DNA of 64,000 nucleotides from Ideonella sp. GTDB lineage: Bacteria > Pseudomonadota > Gammaproteobacteria > Burkholderiales > Burkholderiaceae_C. The DNA lies in NCBI GenBank assembly GCA_015075165.1, contig JABTUY010000003.1:606526-670525 (forward strand), given 5' to 3'. How positions within the stretch are numbered: the first letter of the stretch is position 1; the number at the start of each line of letters is the position of its first letter. The notes beneath the pieces were generated by a model. It saw nothing but the letters and a program-made list of their open reading frames with translations. It did no database searches and was not told where the DNA came from. This document shows, in pieces, positions 43,827-53,441 of this stretch. The position numbers and the translations under genes are program-made.

Positions 43827-45473
43827 TCATTCGATGGCCGAGGCCGACTTCGCGCGCTCGCGCAGCGCGAACTTCTGGATCTTGCCGGTCGAGGTCTTCG
43901 GGATCTCCTCGAAGCGGATCTCCTTCGGCACCTTGTAGCCGGCCAGCAGCGACTTGCAATGCGCGATCAGCTCGGCCGCGCCTACCGCGGCATCGGGCTT
44001 GAGCTCCACGTAGGCCAGCGGCGTCTCGCCCCACTTCGGGTCGGGCTTGGCGACCACCGCGCACGCCAGCACCGCCGGGTGGCGGTACAGCGCATCCTCG
44101 ACCTCGATCGAACTGATGTTCTCCCCGCCGGAGATGATGATGTCCTTGCTGCGGTCCTTGATCTTCACGTAGCGGTCGGGCTCGAGCACGCCCAGGTCGC
44201 CGCTGTGGAACCAGCCGCCGGCAAACGCCTTCTCGGTGGCCGCCGGGTTCTTCAGGTAGCCCTTCATCACGATGTTGCCGCGGAACATGATCTCGCCCAT
44301 CGTCTGGCCGTCGGCCGGCGTCTCGGCCATCGACTCGGCGTCGAGCACGCTCATGCCCTCTTGCAGCGCATAGCGCACGCCCTGGCGGCCGTTGAGCCGC
44401 GTCTGCTCCGACAGATCGGCGGCGGCCCATGCCGGCCGCTGCGCGCAGACCCCCGCCGGGCCGTAGGTCTCTGTGAGGCCGTAGACGTGCGTGATCTCGA
44501 AGCCGATGCGCGCCATGCCTTCGATCATCGCCGCCGGCGGCGCGGCGCCGGCCACCATGCCGCGCACCTTCTGCGCGATGCCTTCGCGCAGCGCGGCTGG
44601 CGCATTGACGATCAGGTTGTGCACGATCGGCGCCGCGCAGTAGTGGTCCACCCGGTGCTCGCGCATCGCATCGAGGATCACCTTCGCCTCGACGCGGCGC
44701 AGGCACACGTGCGTGCCGCCTTGCAGCGCCACCGTCCACGGGAAGCACCAGCCGTTGCAGTGGAACATCGGCAGCGTCCACAGGTAGCGCGGAAACTGCG
44801 GCATGGTCCAGGTGGTCGCGTTGCACACCGCGTTGAGGTAGGCGCCGCGGTGGTGCGTGACCACGCCCTTGGGGTCACCGGTGGTGCCGCTGGTGTAGCT
44901 GACGGCGATCGCATCCCACTCGTCGGCAGGGCCTTCGAGCCGCGGCAGCGGCTCGTGTGCGGCCAGCAGCGCCTCGTACTCGAGCGTGCCCAGCCGAACG
45001 CCCGGCCCGGTGTACTCGCTGTCGGCCACGTCGATCACCAGCGGCGCACGGCCGTGCTCGGCCTTCAGGATGCGCAGCGCCTCGCCGATCGCCGGCGCGA
45101 ATTCGGTGTCGGTGATCAGCACCTGCGCCTCGCAGTGGTTCATCTGCCAGGCCAGCAGCGGCGCATCGAGCCGCGTGTTCAGTGTGTTCAGCACCGCGTT
45201 CAGCGCGGGCACCGCGTAGTGCGCCTCGACCATCTCGGGCGTGTTGGGCAGCATCGCGCTCACCGTGCTGCCGCGACCGACGCCATGCTTGCGCAGCGCC
45301 GCCGCCAGCCGCGCGGCACGATCGCGGGTTTGCCCCCAGGTGTAGCGGCGCCGTCCATGCACCACGGCGGGGAGATCGCCGAACACCTCGGCGCTGCGCT
45401 CGACGAAACTGACCGGGCTCAGCGCCACATGGTTGGCCGCGCAGCGCGGCAGGCCTTGCTCGTAGATGCTCAT
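43827..45473 (-). CDS. AMP-dependent acyl-CoA synthetase/ligase
   Basis: 548 residues of the ANL superfamily, with the medium/long-chain acyl-CoA ligase (AlkK-like) pattern: AVSYTSGTTGDPKGVVTHHR, THVYGLTETYGPAG, GWFHSGDLGVLEPDRYVKIK, DRSKDIIISGGENISSIEVE, and the C-terminal PKTSTGKIQKF with the catalytic Lys. The ATG at 45473 (MSIYEQGLPR) is the natural start. It is divergent from the liv operon across a 145-base gap with a palindrome, so transport and activation of one substrate may be co-regulated. Confidence 0.93.
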   Translation of the reverse strand: MSIYEQGLPRCAANHVALSPVSFVERSAEVFGDLPAVVHGRRRYTWGQTRDRAARLAAALRKHGVGRGSTVSAMLPNTPEMVEAHYAVPALNAVLNTLNTRLDAPLLAWQMNHCEAQVLITDTEFAPAIGEALRILKAEHGRAPLVIDVADSEYTGPGVRLGTLEYEALLAAHEPLPRLEGPADEWDAIAVSYTSGTTGDPKGVVTHHRGAYLNAVCNATTWTMPQFPRYLWTLPMFHCNGWCFPWTVALQGGTHVCLRRVEAKVILDAMREHRVDHYCAAPIVHNLIVNAPAALREGIAQKVRGMVAGAAPPAAMIEGMARIGFEITHVYGLTETYGPAGVCAQRPAWAAADLSEQTRLNGRQGVRYALQEGMSVLDAESMAETPADGQTMGEIMFRGNIVMKGYLKNPAATEKAFAGGWFHSGDLGVLEPDRYVKIKDRSKDIIISGGENISSIEVEDALYRHPAVLACAVVAKPDPKWGETPLAYVELKPDAAVGAAELIAHCKSLLAGYKVPKEIRFEEIPKTSTGKIQKFALRERAKSASAIE

Positions 45474-45529
45474 CGCGTGCCCCTTTGCGGTGCCCCATCG
45501 ATCGGTCGATGGCGCGACACTGCGCGCCG

Positions 45530-45553
45530 GCACTGTCGCCCAACGGACAGTGC
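45530..45553. promoter_or_regulatory. Palindromic operator candidate between the CoA ligase and liv genes
   Basis: GCACTGTC-N8-GACAGTGC, a perfect 8-base inverted repeat with the dimensions of a dimeric regulator site. It ends ten bases upstream of the liv -35 box and lies in the divergent gap, so it could control both directions. No regulator gene is adjacent. Confidence 0.55.
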
Positions 45554-45562
45554 AAGCGCGCA

Positions 45563-45591
45563 TTGTCAGAACCCCACCGCCTCTCTATAAC
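45563..45591 (+). promoter_or_regulatory. Sigma-70 promoter of the livGFHMK operon
   Basis: TTGTCA (45563-45568) and TATAAC (45586-45591) are separated by exactly 17 bases. Transcription would start near 45598, about 20 bases before the livG ATG. Confidence 0.7.
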
Positions 45592-45618
45592 CTGTGCGCC
45601 GTTTGCCTGCGACAGCCG

Positions 45619-47143
<1,525 letters not shown>

Positions 47144-47145
47144 CG

Positions 47146-48018
47146 ATGGACGCCTTCCTGCACCAGATCTTCTCGGGCCTGGCCAACGGCTGCATCTACG
47201 GCTCGGTGGCGCTGGCGCTGGTGATGATCTACCAGGCCACGCACCACCTGAACTTCGCGCAGGGCGAGATGGCCACCTTCAGCACCTACATCGCATGGGC
47301 GCTGATCCAGCGCGGCCTGCCGTACTGGGCCGCGTTCGCGCTGACGTTCGGCATCTCGTTCGCGGGCGGGCTGCTGATCCAGCGCATCATCCTGCGCCCG
47401 GTCGAGAAGGCGCCGGTGCTGACCAACGTGAACGTGTTCATCGGCCTGCTGCTGATCTTCAACGCGCTGTCGGGCTGGATCTTCGATCACACCGTGAAGG
47501 CGTTCCCGAGCCCGTTCCCGCAGGAGTCGTGGCTGAAGACGGCGTTCTTCTCGGCCCACGAGTCGGGCTCGTTCCTCGTGATGCTGACGGTGCTGCTGGC
47601 GCTGTACGCGTTCTTCCGCTTCACGCCGGTGGGCCTGGCGATGCGCGCCGCGGCGCAGAACCCCGAGTCGGCACGGCTGGTGGGCATCCGCGTGTCGTGG
47701 ATGCTCGCGCTCGGCTGGGGCTTCGCGGCGGCGATCGGCGCGATCGCCGGCATGATGGTCGCCCCGATCGTGTTCCTCGACCCGAACATGATGGCCGGCA
47801 TTCTGCTGTACGGCTTCGCGTCGGCGTTGCTGGGCGGCGTCGACAACCCCTGGGGCGCCGTGGTCGGCGGGCTGATCGTCGGCGTGATCGAGAACCTGCT
47901 CGGCGCCTACGTGATCGGCACCGAGCTGAAGCTCACGGTGGCGCTGGTGCTGATCGTCGGCACGCTGACGCTGATGCCCGACGGCCTGTTCGGCAAGCGG
48001 GTGGTGACCCGGGTATGA
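47146..48018 (+). CDS. livH: LivH-type ABC transporter permease
   Basis: 290 residues, about eight hydrophobic helices. FSGLANGCIYGSVALALVMI at the start and HHLNFAQGEMATFSTYIA are LivH signatures; the cytoplasmic EAA-like loop is in GLAMRAAAQNPESARLVGI. It forms the inner-membrane channel with LivM. Its stop overlaps the livM ATG (ATGA). Confidence 0.93.
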   Translation: MDAFLHQIFSGLANGCIYGSVALALVMIYQATHHLNFAQGEMATFSTYIAWALIQRGLPYWAAFALTFGISFAGGLLIQRIILRPVEKAPVLTNVNVFIGLLLIFNALSGWIFDHTVKAFPSPFPQESWLKTAFFSAHESGSFLVMLTVLLALYAFFRFTPVGLAMRAAAQNPESARLVGIRVSWMLALGWGFAAAIGAIAGMMVAPIVFLDPNMMAGILLYGFASALLGGVDNPWGAVVGGLIVGVIENLLGAYVIGTELKLTVALVLIVGTLTLMPDGLFGKRVVTRV

Positions 48019-49055
48019 GCAAGAGCCGCTTCGTCTGGCTCGGGCTCGCGCTGCTGCTGGTGGCCGCGGTGGTGCTGCCGTTCCTGGTGAAGAACTATCG
48101 CGTGTTCCAGTTCAACCTGGTGATGGTGTACGCGATCGCGATCCTCGGCCTGAACCTGCTCACCGGCTACAACGGCCAGATCTCGCTCGGCCACGGCGCG
48201 TTCTATGCCATCGGCGCGTATGCGGCGGCGATCCTGATGGACCGCGCCGGCGTGCCCTACTGGCTGACGCTGCCGGTATCGGGCGTGCTGTGCTTCGCGC
48301 TCGGCTTCCTGATGGGGTTTCCGGCGCTGCGGCTGGCCGGCCACTACCTGGCGGTGGCCACGTTGGCGCTGGCACTGGCGGTGCCGCAGTTGCTGAAGTA
48401 CAAGCTGATCGAGGGCTACACCGGCGGCGTGCAGGGCATCGTGCTGGTCAAGCCCGAGCCGCCGGTCACCTTCCGCTGGCTCGGCCAGCCGTTCAACGCC
48501 GACCGCTGGCTCTACTTCTTCACGCTGGCGGTGACGATCGTGATGTTCGTGCTGGCGTGGAACCTGGTGCGCGGCCGCGTCGGCCGTGCGCTGATCGCGA
48601 TTCGCGACCACCCGATCGCCGCCGCGGCGATGGGCATCAACCTGCCGGTGTTCAAGTCGCTCACGTTCGGCGTGTCGGCCGCGTTCACCGGCGTGGCCGG
48701 CGCGCTCGGCGCGATCGTGATCGCGTTCGTCTCGCCCGACAGCTTCCAGATCACGCTGTCGATCTTCCTGCTCGTCGGGCTGGTGGTCGGCGGGCTGGCG
48801 TCGATCCCGGGCGCGATCTTCGGCGCGATCTTCATCCAGTTCGTGCCGAACATCGCCGACGAGTTGTCGAAGTCGGCTCCCGCCGCGATCTACGGCGTGC
48901 TGCTGATCCTGCTGATGGTCCTGATGCCCACCGGCGTGATGGGCCTGGTGCGCAAGCTGTGGGCGCGCTGGCAACCGGGTGCCGCGCGCCTGAGCGTCGA
49001 CGCCGCTGCCGGCGCCCGCATTCCCGTCCCACCCACCAAGGAGTCCGCAACATGA
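48015..49055 (+). CDS. livM: LivM-type ABC transporter permease
   Basis: 346 residues with about nine helices; LLTGYNGQISLGHGAFYAIG and VGRALIAIRDHPIAAAAMGI are LivM signatures. The C-terminus is a short basic tail after the last helix. Its stop overlaps the livK ATG. Second channel subunit of the importer. Confidence 0.93.
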   Translation: MSKSRFVWLGLALLLVAAVVLPFLVKNYRVFQFNLVMVYAIAILGLNLLTGYNGQISLGHGAFYAIGAYAAAILMDRAGVPYWLTLPVSGVLCFALGFLMGFPALRLAGHYLAVATLALALAVPQLLKYKLIEGYTGGVQGIVLVKPEPPVTFRWLGQPFNADRWLYFFTLAVTIVMFVLAWNLVRGRVGRALIAIRDHPIAAAAMGINLPVFKSLTFGVSAAFTGVAGALGAIVIAFVSPDSFQITLSIFLLVGLVVGGLASIPGAIFGAIFIQFVPNIADELSKSAPAAIYGVLLILLMVLMPTGVMGLVRKLWARWQPGAARLSVDAAAGARIPVPPTKESAT

Positions 49056-50269
49056 AGCTGAAGCCCTTTGGATTGGCCCTCGCCGGCCTGGCCGCCGCCG
49101 CACTGAGCATCTCGGCGCTGGCGCAGAAGAAGTACGACCCGGGCGCCACCGACAGCGAGATCAAGATCGGCGCGATCCACCCGTTCTCGGGCCCCGCGTC
49201 GGCCTACGGCACGATCGGCAAGGCAATCGGCGCGTACTTCGACAAGCTCAACGCCGAGGGCGGCATCAACGGCCGCAAGATCAAGTACATCGACGTCGAC
49301 GACGGCTACAACCCGGCCAAGACGGTCGAGCAGGCGCGCAAGCTGGTCGAGGAAGACGAGGTGCTGCTCGTATTCAACCCGCTGGGCACGCCGTCGAACA
49401 CGGCGATCCAGAAGTACATGAACGGCAAGAAGGTGCCGCAGCTGTTCGTGGCGACCGGCGCCACCAAGTGGGGCGACCCCAAGCACTTCCCGTGGACGAT
49501 GGGCTGGCAGCCCACCTACCAGGGCGAAGGCCACATCTACGCGCAGCACATCCTGGAGACCAAACCGAACGCGAAGATCGGCGTGCTGTACCAGAACGAC
49601 GACTACGGCAAGGACTACCTCAAGGGCTTCGAGGACGGCCTGGGCGACAAGGCCAAGACGATGATCGTCTCGAAGGTCAGCTACGAGGTCACCGACCCGA
49701 CGGTCGACAGCCAGATCGTCACGCTCAAGGGCGCCGGCGCCGACACCTTCTTCAACATCACGACGCCGAAGTTCGCCGCGCAGGCGATCAAGAAGGCGGC
49801 CGAGATCGGCTGGAAGCCCACGCAGTACCTGAACAACGTGTCGTCGTCGGTGGGCTCGGTGCTGAAGCCGGCGGGCTTCGACAACAGCACGGGCATCATG
49901 ACCACGCAGTACCTGAAGGACCCCACCGACCCGCAGTGGGCCAACGACAAGGGTTTCCAGGACTGGCTCGCGTTCATGAAGAAGTACCTGCCGAGCGGCA
50001 ACGTCAGCGATGGCTTCAACGTCTATGGCTACAACGTGGCACAAGGTCTTGCGCAGGTGCTCAAGCAGTGCGGCGACAACCTGACGCGCGAGAACGTGAT
50101 GAAGCAGGCGGCGAGCCTGGACATGACGCTGCCGATGCTGCTGCCCGGCGTCAACGTGAAGACCAGCGCGAGCGACTTCTACCCGATCGAGCGCGAGCAA
50201 CTCGCCCGCTTCGACGGCAAGACCTGGGTGCTGTTCGGCAAGGTGTACGACCCCAGCAGCAGCAAGTGA
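49052..50269 (+). CDS. livK: Periplasmic substrate-binding protein of the Liv-type importer
   Basis: 405 residues. A signal peptide (LALAGLAAAALSISALAQ) is followed by IKIGAIHPFSGPASAYGTIG, the type I periplasmic-binding fold of the Leu/Ile/Val family (Peripla_BP_6). Compared with true leucine-binding proteins it resembles the larger group that binds aromatic acids, amides or other organic acids in Burkholderiales. That would suit the CoA ligase next door, but the ligand is not deducible. GGAG lies before the ATG. A hairpin follows the gene. Confidence 0.92.
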   Translation: MKLKPFGLALAGLAAAALSISALAQKKYDPGATDSEIKIGAIHPFSGPASAYGTIGKAIGAYFDKLNAEGGINGRKIKYIDVDDGYNPAKTVEQARKLVEEDEVLLVFNPLGTPSNTAIQKYMNGKKVPQLFVATGATKWGDPKHFPWTMGWQPTYQGEGHIYAQHILETKPNAKIGVLYQNDDYGKDYLKGFEDGLGDKAKTMIVSKVSYEVTDPTVDSQIVTLKGAGADTFFNITTPKFAAQAIKKAAEIGWKPTQYLNNVSSSVGSVLKPAGFDNSTGIMTTQYLKDPTDPQWANDKGFQDWLAFMKKYLPSGNVSDGFNVYGYNVAQGLAQVLKQCGDNLTRENVMKQAASLDMTLPMLLPGVNVKTSASDFYPIEREQLARFDGKTWVLFGKVYDPSSSK

Positions 50270-50280
50270 GCTGACGCCGC

Positions 50281-50302
50281 AGCCCCGGCTGTCACCGGGG
50301 CT
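50281..50302 (+). terminator. Hairpin terminator of the liv operon
   Basis: AGCCCCGG-CTGTCA-CCGGGGCT, a perfect 8-base stem starting 12 bases after the livK stop. There is no T-run, so Rho may assist. Confidence 0.65.
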
Positions 50303-50323
50303 GGCGCGCCTCACTCGCCGGCC

Positions 50324-51118
50324 CTACGAGGCGCGCGCCACCTGCGGCGGCATCTGCGGCGGCGCCAGCGTGGCTTGCTCCGGGTGGCTCATCAGCCACG
50401 CCAGCCAGCGCCACACCGCCGGGCTGCGTCGCATCACGCCGATCCAGCCGGCGAGTTGCGACCGGCGGAAGTCGCACTGGCGGGCGCTGTCGCCAAGGCC
50501 ATAGGCGTGGTGCACCGCGTGGGTGATCTCGTGCAAAGCCACCACCGCGAGGTTGGCGCCGGCGAGCCCGCGGTACAGCTGCGCCTCGCGATCGGCGTAC
50601 ACATACCAGCCGAACGCGCTGCCCGATTGCGTCTTGCTGATGCTGCGCAGCCGCACGTCGTGGCGGGCCACGCGCACCAGCCGCGGCATCGCCGGCGCGC
50701 GTGCACGAGCGCCGCGCACGACCCGGTCGTAGCCTGCACCCGGCAGATGGCGAGCCAGCAGCAGGTTGAACCACAGCCAGGCCTTCGGGTTGCGGCGCGC
50801 GAACTCGACCATGCCGGTGGCGAAGCTGTGCGTCCACGCCTCTTCGACGCAGCCGTCCTGGCAGCCGTTGCTGAAGTGCGCGAGCCGGATCACGCAATCG
50901 AGAAACGCCTCGGCGAGCCGCAGCCCTTCGAGATCGGAGCGCAGTTCGATCCGGCACTCCGACAGGTTGACGCAGGCGAGCCGGCGTCGATCGAGCAGGC
51001 GGTCTGGCCGGTGCAGTTCGACGCGCAGGTCGTAGGGACCGAGAGCAACATCGAACGGCAGGCGCGCGGCGCAGTCGCTCGAGCGGCGCTGGCGCTGGGG
51101 TGAGCGGGCGGGGTACAT
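50324..51118 (-). CDS. Putative zinc metalloprotein, function unknown
   Basis: About 264 residues. ALHEITHAVHHAYG at residues about 193-206 is an HExxH zinc-protease motif with an extra His pair. The rest is not a family that I recognise. The centre (YADREAQLYRGLAGANL) and the Cys pairs of the first half (GCQDGC) may add metal sites. No signal peptide or membrane helix is clear. The start is uncertain: ATG at 51118 or four codons upstream at 51130. It is convergent with the liv operon and next to an IS630 element, with no operon partner. Confidence 0.6.
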   Translation of the reverse strand: MYPARSPQRQRRSSDCAARLPFDVALGPYDLRVELHRPDRLLDRRRLACVNLSECRIELRSDLEGLRLAEAFLDCVIRLAHFSNGCQDGCVEEAWTHSFATGMVEFARRNPKAWLWFNLLLARHLPGAGYDRVVRGARARAPAMPRLVRVARHDVRLRSISKTQSGSAFGWYVYADREAQLYRGLAGANLAVVALHEITHAVHHAYGLGDSARQCDFRRSQLAGWIGVMRRSPAVWRWLAWLMSHPEQATLAPPQMPPQVARAS

Positions 51119-51204
51119 CTTTGGAACCAACTGCTTGGGGGGACTGGAACGCCCGTTGTACCAGCCGGCCCGGAGACCCTGCGCAGCAAGAGGCGCGCAG
51201 ATGT

Positions 51205-52376
51205 GCTAGTGCAGTGTTTCGTTCTGCTTGGAACTTAAGCGCGCGTTGGCACGAATCACCTTCTGCAGGATGTCGCGTGCGCTCTTGGTCCAGATGAACG
51301 GTTTCGGATCGGTGTTGTGATGGGCGACGTATTCGTCGATGGCCGCTACGAGTTCGGGCACGCTGCAGAACACCCCTCTGCGCAGCCGCTCGGTGGTCAG
51401 ATCACGGAAGAAGCGCTCCACCATGTTCAGCCACGACGCCGAGGTTGGCGTGAAGTGCATGTTGAAGCGCGGGTGCCTGGCCAGCCATTGCTGCACCGCC
51501 GGGTGCTTGTGCGTGGCGTAGTTGTCGGCAATCAGGTGCAGCGTCTTGTCCTTGGGCGTCTCGCGGTCGATCTTGCGCAGGAACTTCAGCCACTCGGCGT
51601 GGGTGTGGCGCTGCTGGCACTGGCCGATGACCTGGCCGTCGAGCACGTTGAGCGCGGCGAACAGCGTGGTCGTGCCGTGGCGCTTGTAGTCGTGCGTCAG
51701 CGTCTGCGCGCGGCCCTTCTTCAGCGGCAGGCCCGGCTGCGTGCGGTCCAGCGCCTGCACCTGGCTCTTCTCGTCGCAGCACAGCACCAAGGCGTGCTCG
51801 GGCGGGGACATGTACAGGCCCACGATGTCCTCGAGCTTTTCGACGAACTTCGGGTCGCGCGAGACCTTGAAGCCGCGCACCACGTGCGGCTTCAGGCCAT
51901 TGGCCTGCCAGTGCCGCATCACGGTGCTGGCGCTGACGCCCAGCTCGGCGGCCATCTTGCGCGTGCTCCAGTGTGTGGCCGCCGCCGGCTTGCTCTGCGT
52001 GGTCAGTGCAACCAGTCTTTGCACATCCACCTTCAGCGGCGGCGCTCCGCGTGGCAAGTCTCGCTCGATCCCTTGGAGACCGAATTGGACATAGCGCTCG
52101 CGCCAGCGCGCAACCTGCACGCGCCCCACGCTCAGCTGCCGGGCGATGTCCTTGTTCATCATGCCCTGCGCAGCCAGCAACACAATCTGCGCTCGCTGCG
52201 CCAGCCTCACGCTGGTGCGCTTGGAGCGCGCCAGCTTGGTCAACTCGGCCTCCTGCTCCTGGCTCAACTCCACAACCGGCGCAACTCGCAATTGCTCGCT
52301 CCAATGCACACCGAAGTGGAGCATTGGAGCGAGGTAGTTCATTTAAGTTCACTCAACAACCAAACACTACACTAGC
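51205..52376 (-). mobile_element. IS630-family insertion sequence
   Basis: About 1.17 kb with imperfect terminal inverted repeats of about 34 bases. The left end reads GCTAGTGCAGTGTTTCGTTC and the right end (complement) GCTAGTGTAGTGTTTGGTTG; both continue to a shared GAACTTAA. Each end has the TA typical of IS630 target duplication (51207-51208 and 52373-52374). A single transposase gene fills it, its stop codon lying in the left repeat. It looks complete and recent, unlike the IS21 element. Confidence 0.88.
51206..52342 (-). CDS. IS630-family transposase
   Basis: 378 residues. The N-terminal helix-turn-helix (RLAQRAQIVLLAAQGMMNKD; VGRVQVARWRERY) is followed by a second (STRKMAAELGVSASTVMRHW). 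The DDE catalytic triad is intact: Asp in LVLCCDEKSQVQALDRTQPG, Asp in LHLIADNYATHKHPAV, and Glu in TSASWLNMVERFFRDLT. One uninterrupted frame fills the element, so it may be active. The ATG at 52342 lies just inside the right inverted repeat. Confidence 0.95.
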   Translation of the reverse strand: MNYLAPMLHFGVHWSEQLRVAPVVELSQEQEAELTKLARSKRTSVRLAQRAQIVLLAAQGMMNKDIARQLSVGRVQVARWRERYVQFGLQGIERDLPRGAPPLKVDVQRLVALTTQSKPAAATHWSTRKMAAELGVSASTVMRHWQANGLKPHVVRGFKVSRDPKFVEKLEDIVGLYMSPPEHALVLCCDEKSQVQALDRTQPGLPLKKGRAQTLTHDYKRHGTTTLFAALNVLDGQVIGQCQQRHTHAEWLKFLRKIDRETPKDKTLHLIADNYATHKHPAVQQWLARHPRFNMHFTPTSASWLNMVERFFRDLTTERLRRGVFCSVPELVAAIDEYVAHHNTDPKPFIWTKSARDILQKVIRANARLSSKQNETLH

Positions 52377-52421
52377 CGCGGCAGCGCCCGGCACGCACCA
52401 TCTTCCGCAATACGGAAAGAG

Positions 52422-53324
52422 TCACCGCGCGGCGCGATCGCGCTGGTTCTGTGCCTCGATGCGCGCGCGCGCTTCCTGCCATTGCGCGTCGCTCCAGCCA
52501 CGCAGCTCGTAGAAGTTGCCGCCGGTGGCCAGCGCGCTGCCACCGTCCATCATGATGCTCTGGCCGGTGAGCCAGTCGCAGCGGCCCGGCGCCATCAGGA
52601 ACGTCGCGATGTTCTGCAGCTCGGCGAACGTGCCCGGCCGCGCCATCGGGTTGCGCTCGCGGCTGCGTGCGCCGGGCTCCTCGCCAGGGTTCAGTCGCTT
52701 GCTCATGCCCTCGGTCGGGATCTCGCCTGGGCCCACGGCGTTCAGGCGGATGCCGTGGCGCGCCCACTCGACCGCGAGCGACTTGGTCATCACGTCGAGG
52801 CCGGCCTTGCTCATCGCCGATGGCACCACGTACGGGCTGCCGTTGTCGACCCAGGTGGTGATGATGCTCAGCACGTTGCGGCACGGCCGGCCCGGCTGCC
52901 ACTGCCCGGCCCGGGCCTGCTCGACCCAGCGCCGGCCCACCGCGTGCGTGACGTAGAAGCTGCCGTGGAACACGATGCCGGCGATGGCGTCGAACGCGCG
53001 CGGCGACAGGCTCTCGGTGGGCGCGATGAAGTTGCCCGCGGCGTTGTTGACCAGGCCGGTGAGGCCGCCTTCGTCGAACAGCGCCTGCACCATCTCGTCG
53101 ACCGCCTGCGCGACGCGGATGTCGACCCCGAAGGTGTCGATGCGCCGCTGCGGAAACCGCTGCCGCCAGCGCGCCGCGGTGTCGTCGCACACCGCTTTGC
53201 GGCGGCCGCAGATCGCCACATCGGCGCCGAGCGCAAGAAAGCCCTCTGCCATCGCCTGGCCGAGCCCGGTGCCGCCACCGGTGACGAGGATGCGCTGGCC
53301 GCGCATTAGATCAGGTTCGTACAT
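52422..53324 (-). CDS. SDR-family oxidoreductase, 2,4-dienoyl-CoA reductase-like
   Basis: 300 residues. The NAD(P) loop is VTGGGTGLGQAMAEGFLALG and the NNAAGNF motif follows. In place of the usual YxxxK the protein has SPYVVPSAMSKAGLDVMTKS, with Ser before the Lys, as in the 2,4-dienoyl-CoA reductase (DECR) group where the Tyr lies elsewhere. This points to reduction of a dienoyl-CoA in beta-oxidation of unsaturated acids. It stands between the IS630 element and the sulfhydrylase gene on the same strand, with no tight operon. Confidence 0.85.
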   Translation of the reverse strand: MYEPDLMRGQRILVTGGGTGLGQAMAEGFLALGADVAICGRRKAVCDDTAARWRQRFPQRRIDTFGVDIRVAQAVDEMVQALFDEGGLTGLVNNAAGNFIAPTESLSPRAFDAIAGIVFHGSFYVTHAVGRRWVEQARAGQWQPGRPCRNVLSIITTWVDNGSPYVVPSAMSKAGLDVMTKSLAVEWARHGIRLNAVGPGEIPTEGMSKRLNPGEEPGARSRERNPMARPGTFAELQNIATFLMAPGRCDWLTGQSIMMDGGSALATGGNFYELRGWSDAQWQEARARIEAQNQRDRAAR

Positions 53325-53379
53325 CGCGGTCTCCCGGTGGTGCGCCGTGCGGTGCGCTTGGATCGTACGTGGGGGTTAT

Positions 53380-53441
53380 CGCTACGCGCTCGCCTTGGCG
53401 AGCGCCTGGTCGCTACGCGCTCGCCTTGGCGAGCGCCTGGT
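53380..53441 (-). repeat. Perfect 31-base tandem duplication at the 3' end of the sulfhydrylase gene
   Basis: The unit CGCTACGCGCTCGCCTTGGC plus 11 bases is present twice in a row (53380-53410 and 53411-53441). The right copy carries the last codons and stop of the gene; the left copy lies just outside. Each unit holds the palindrome GCTCGCC-TT-GGCGAGC, so the mRNA would end in two identical hairpins. Confidence 0.85.
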
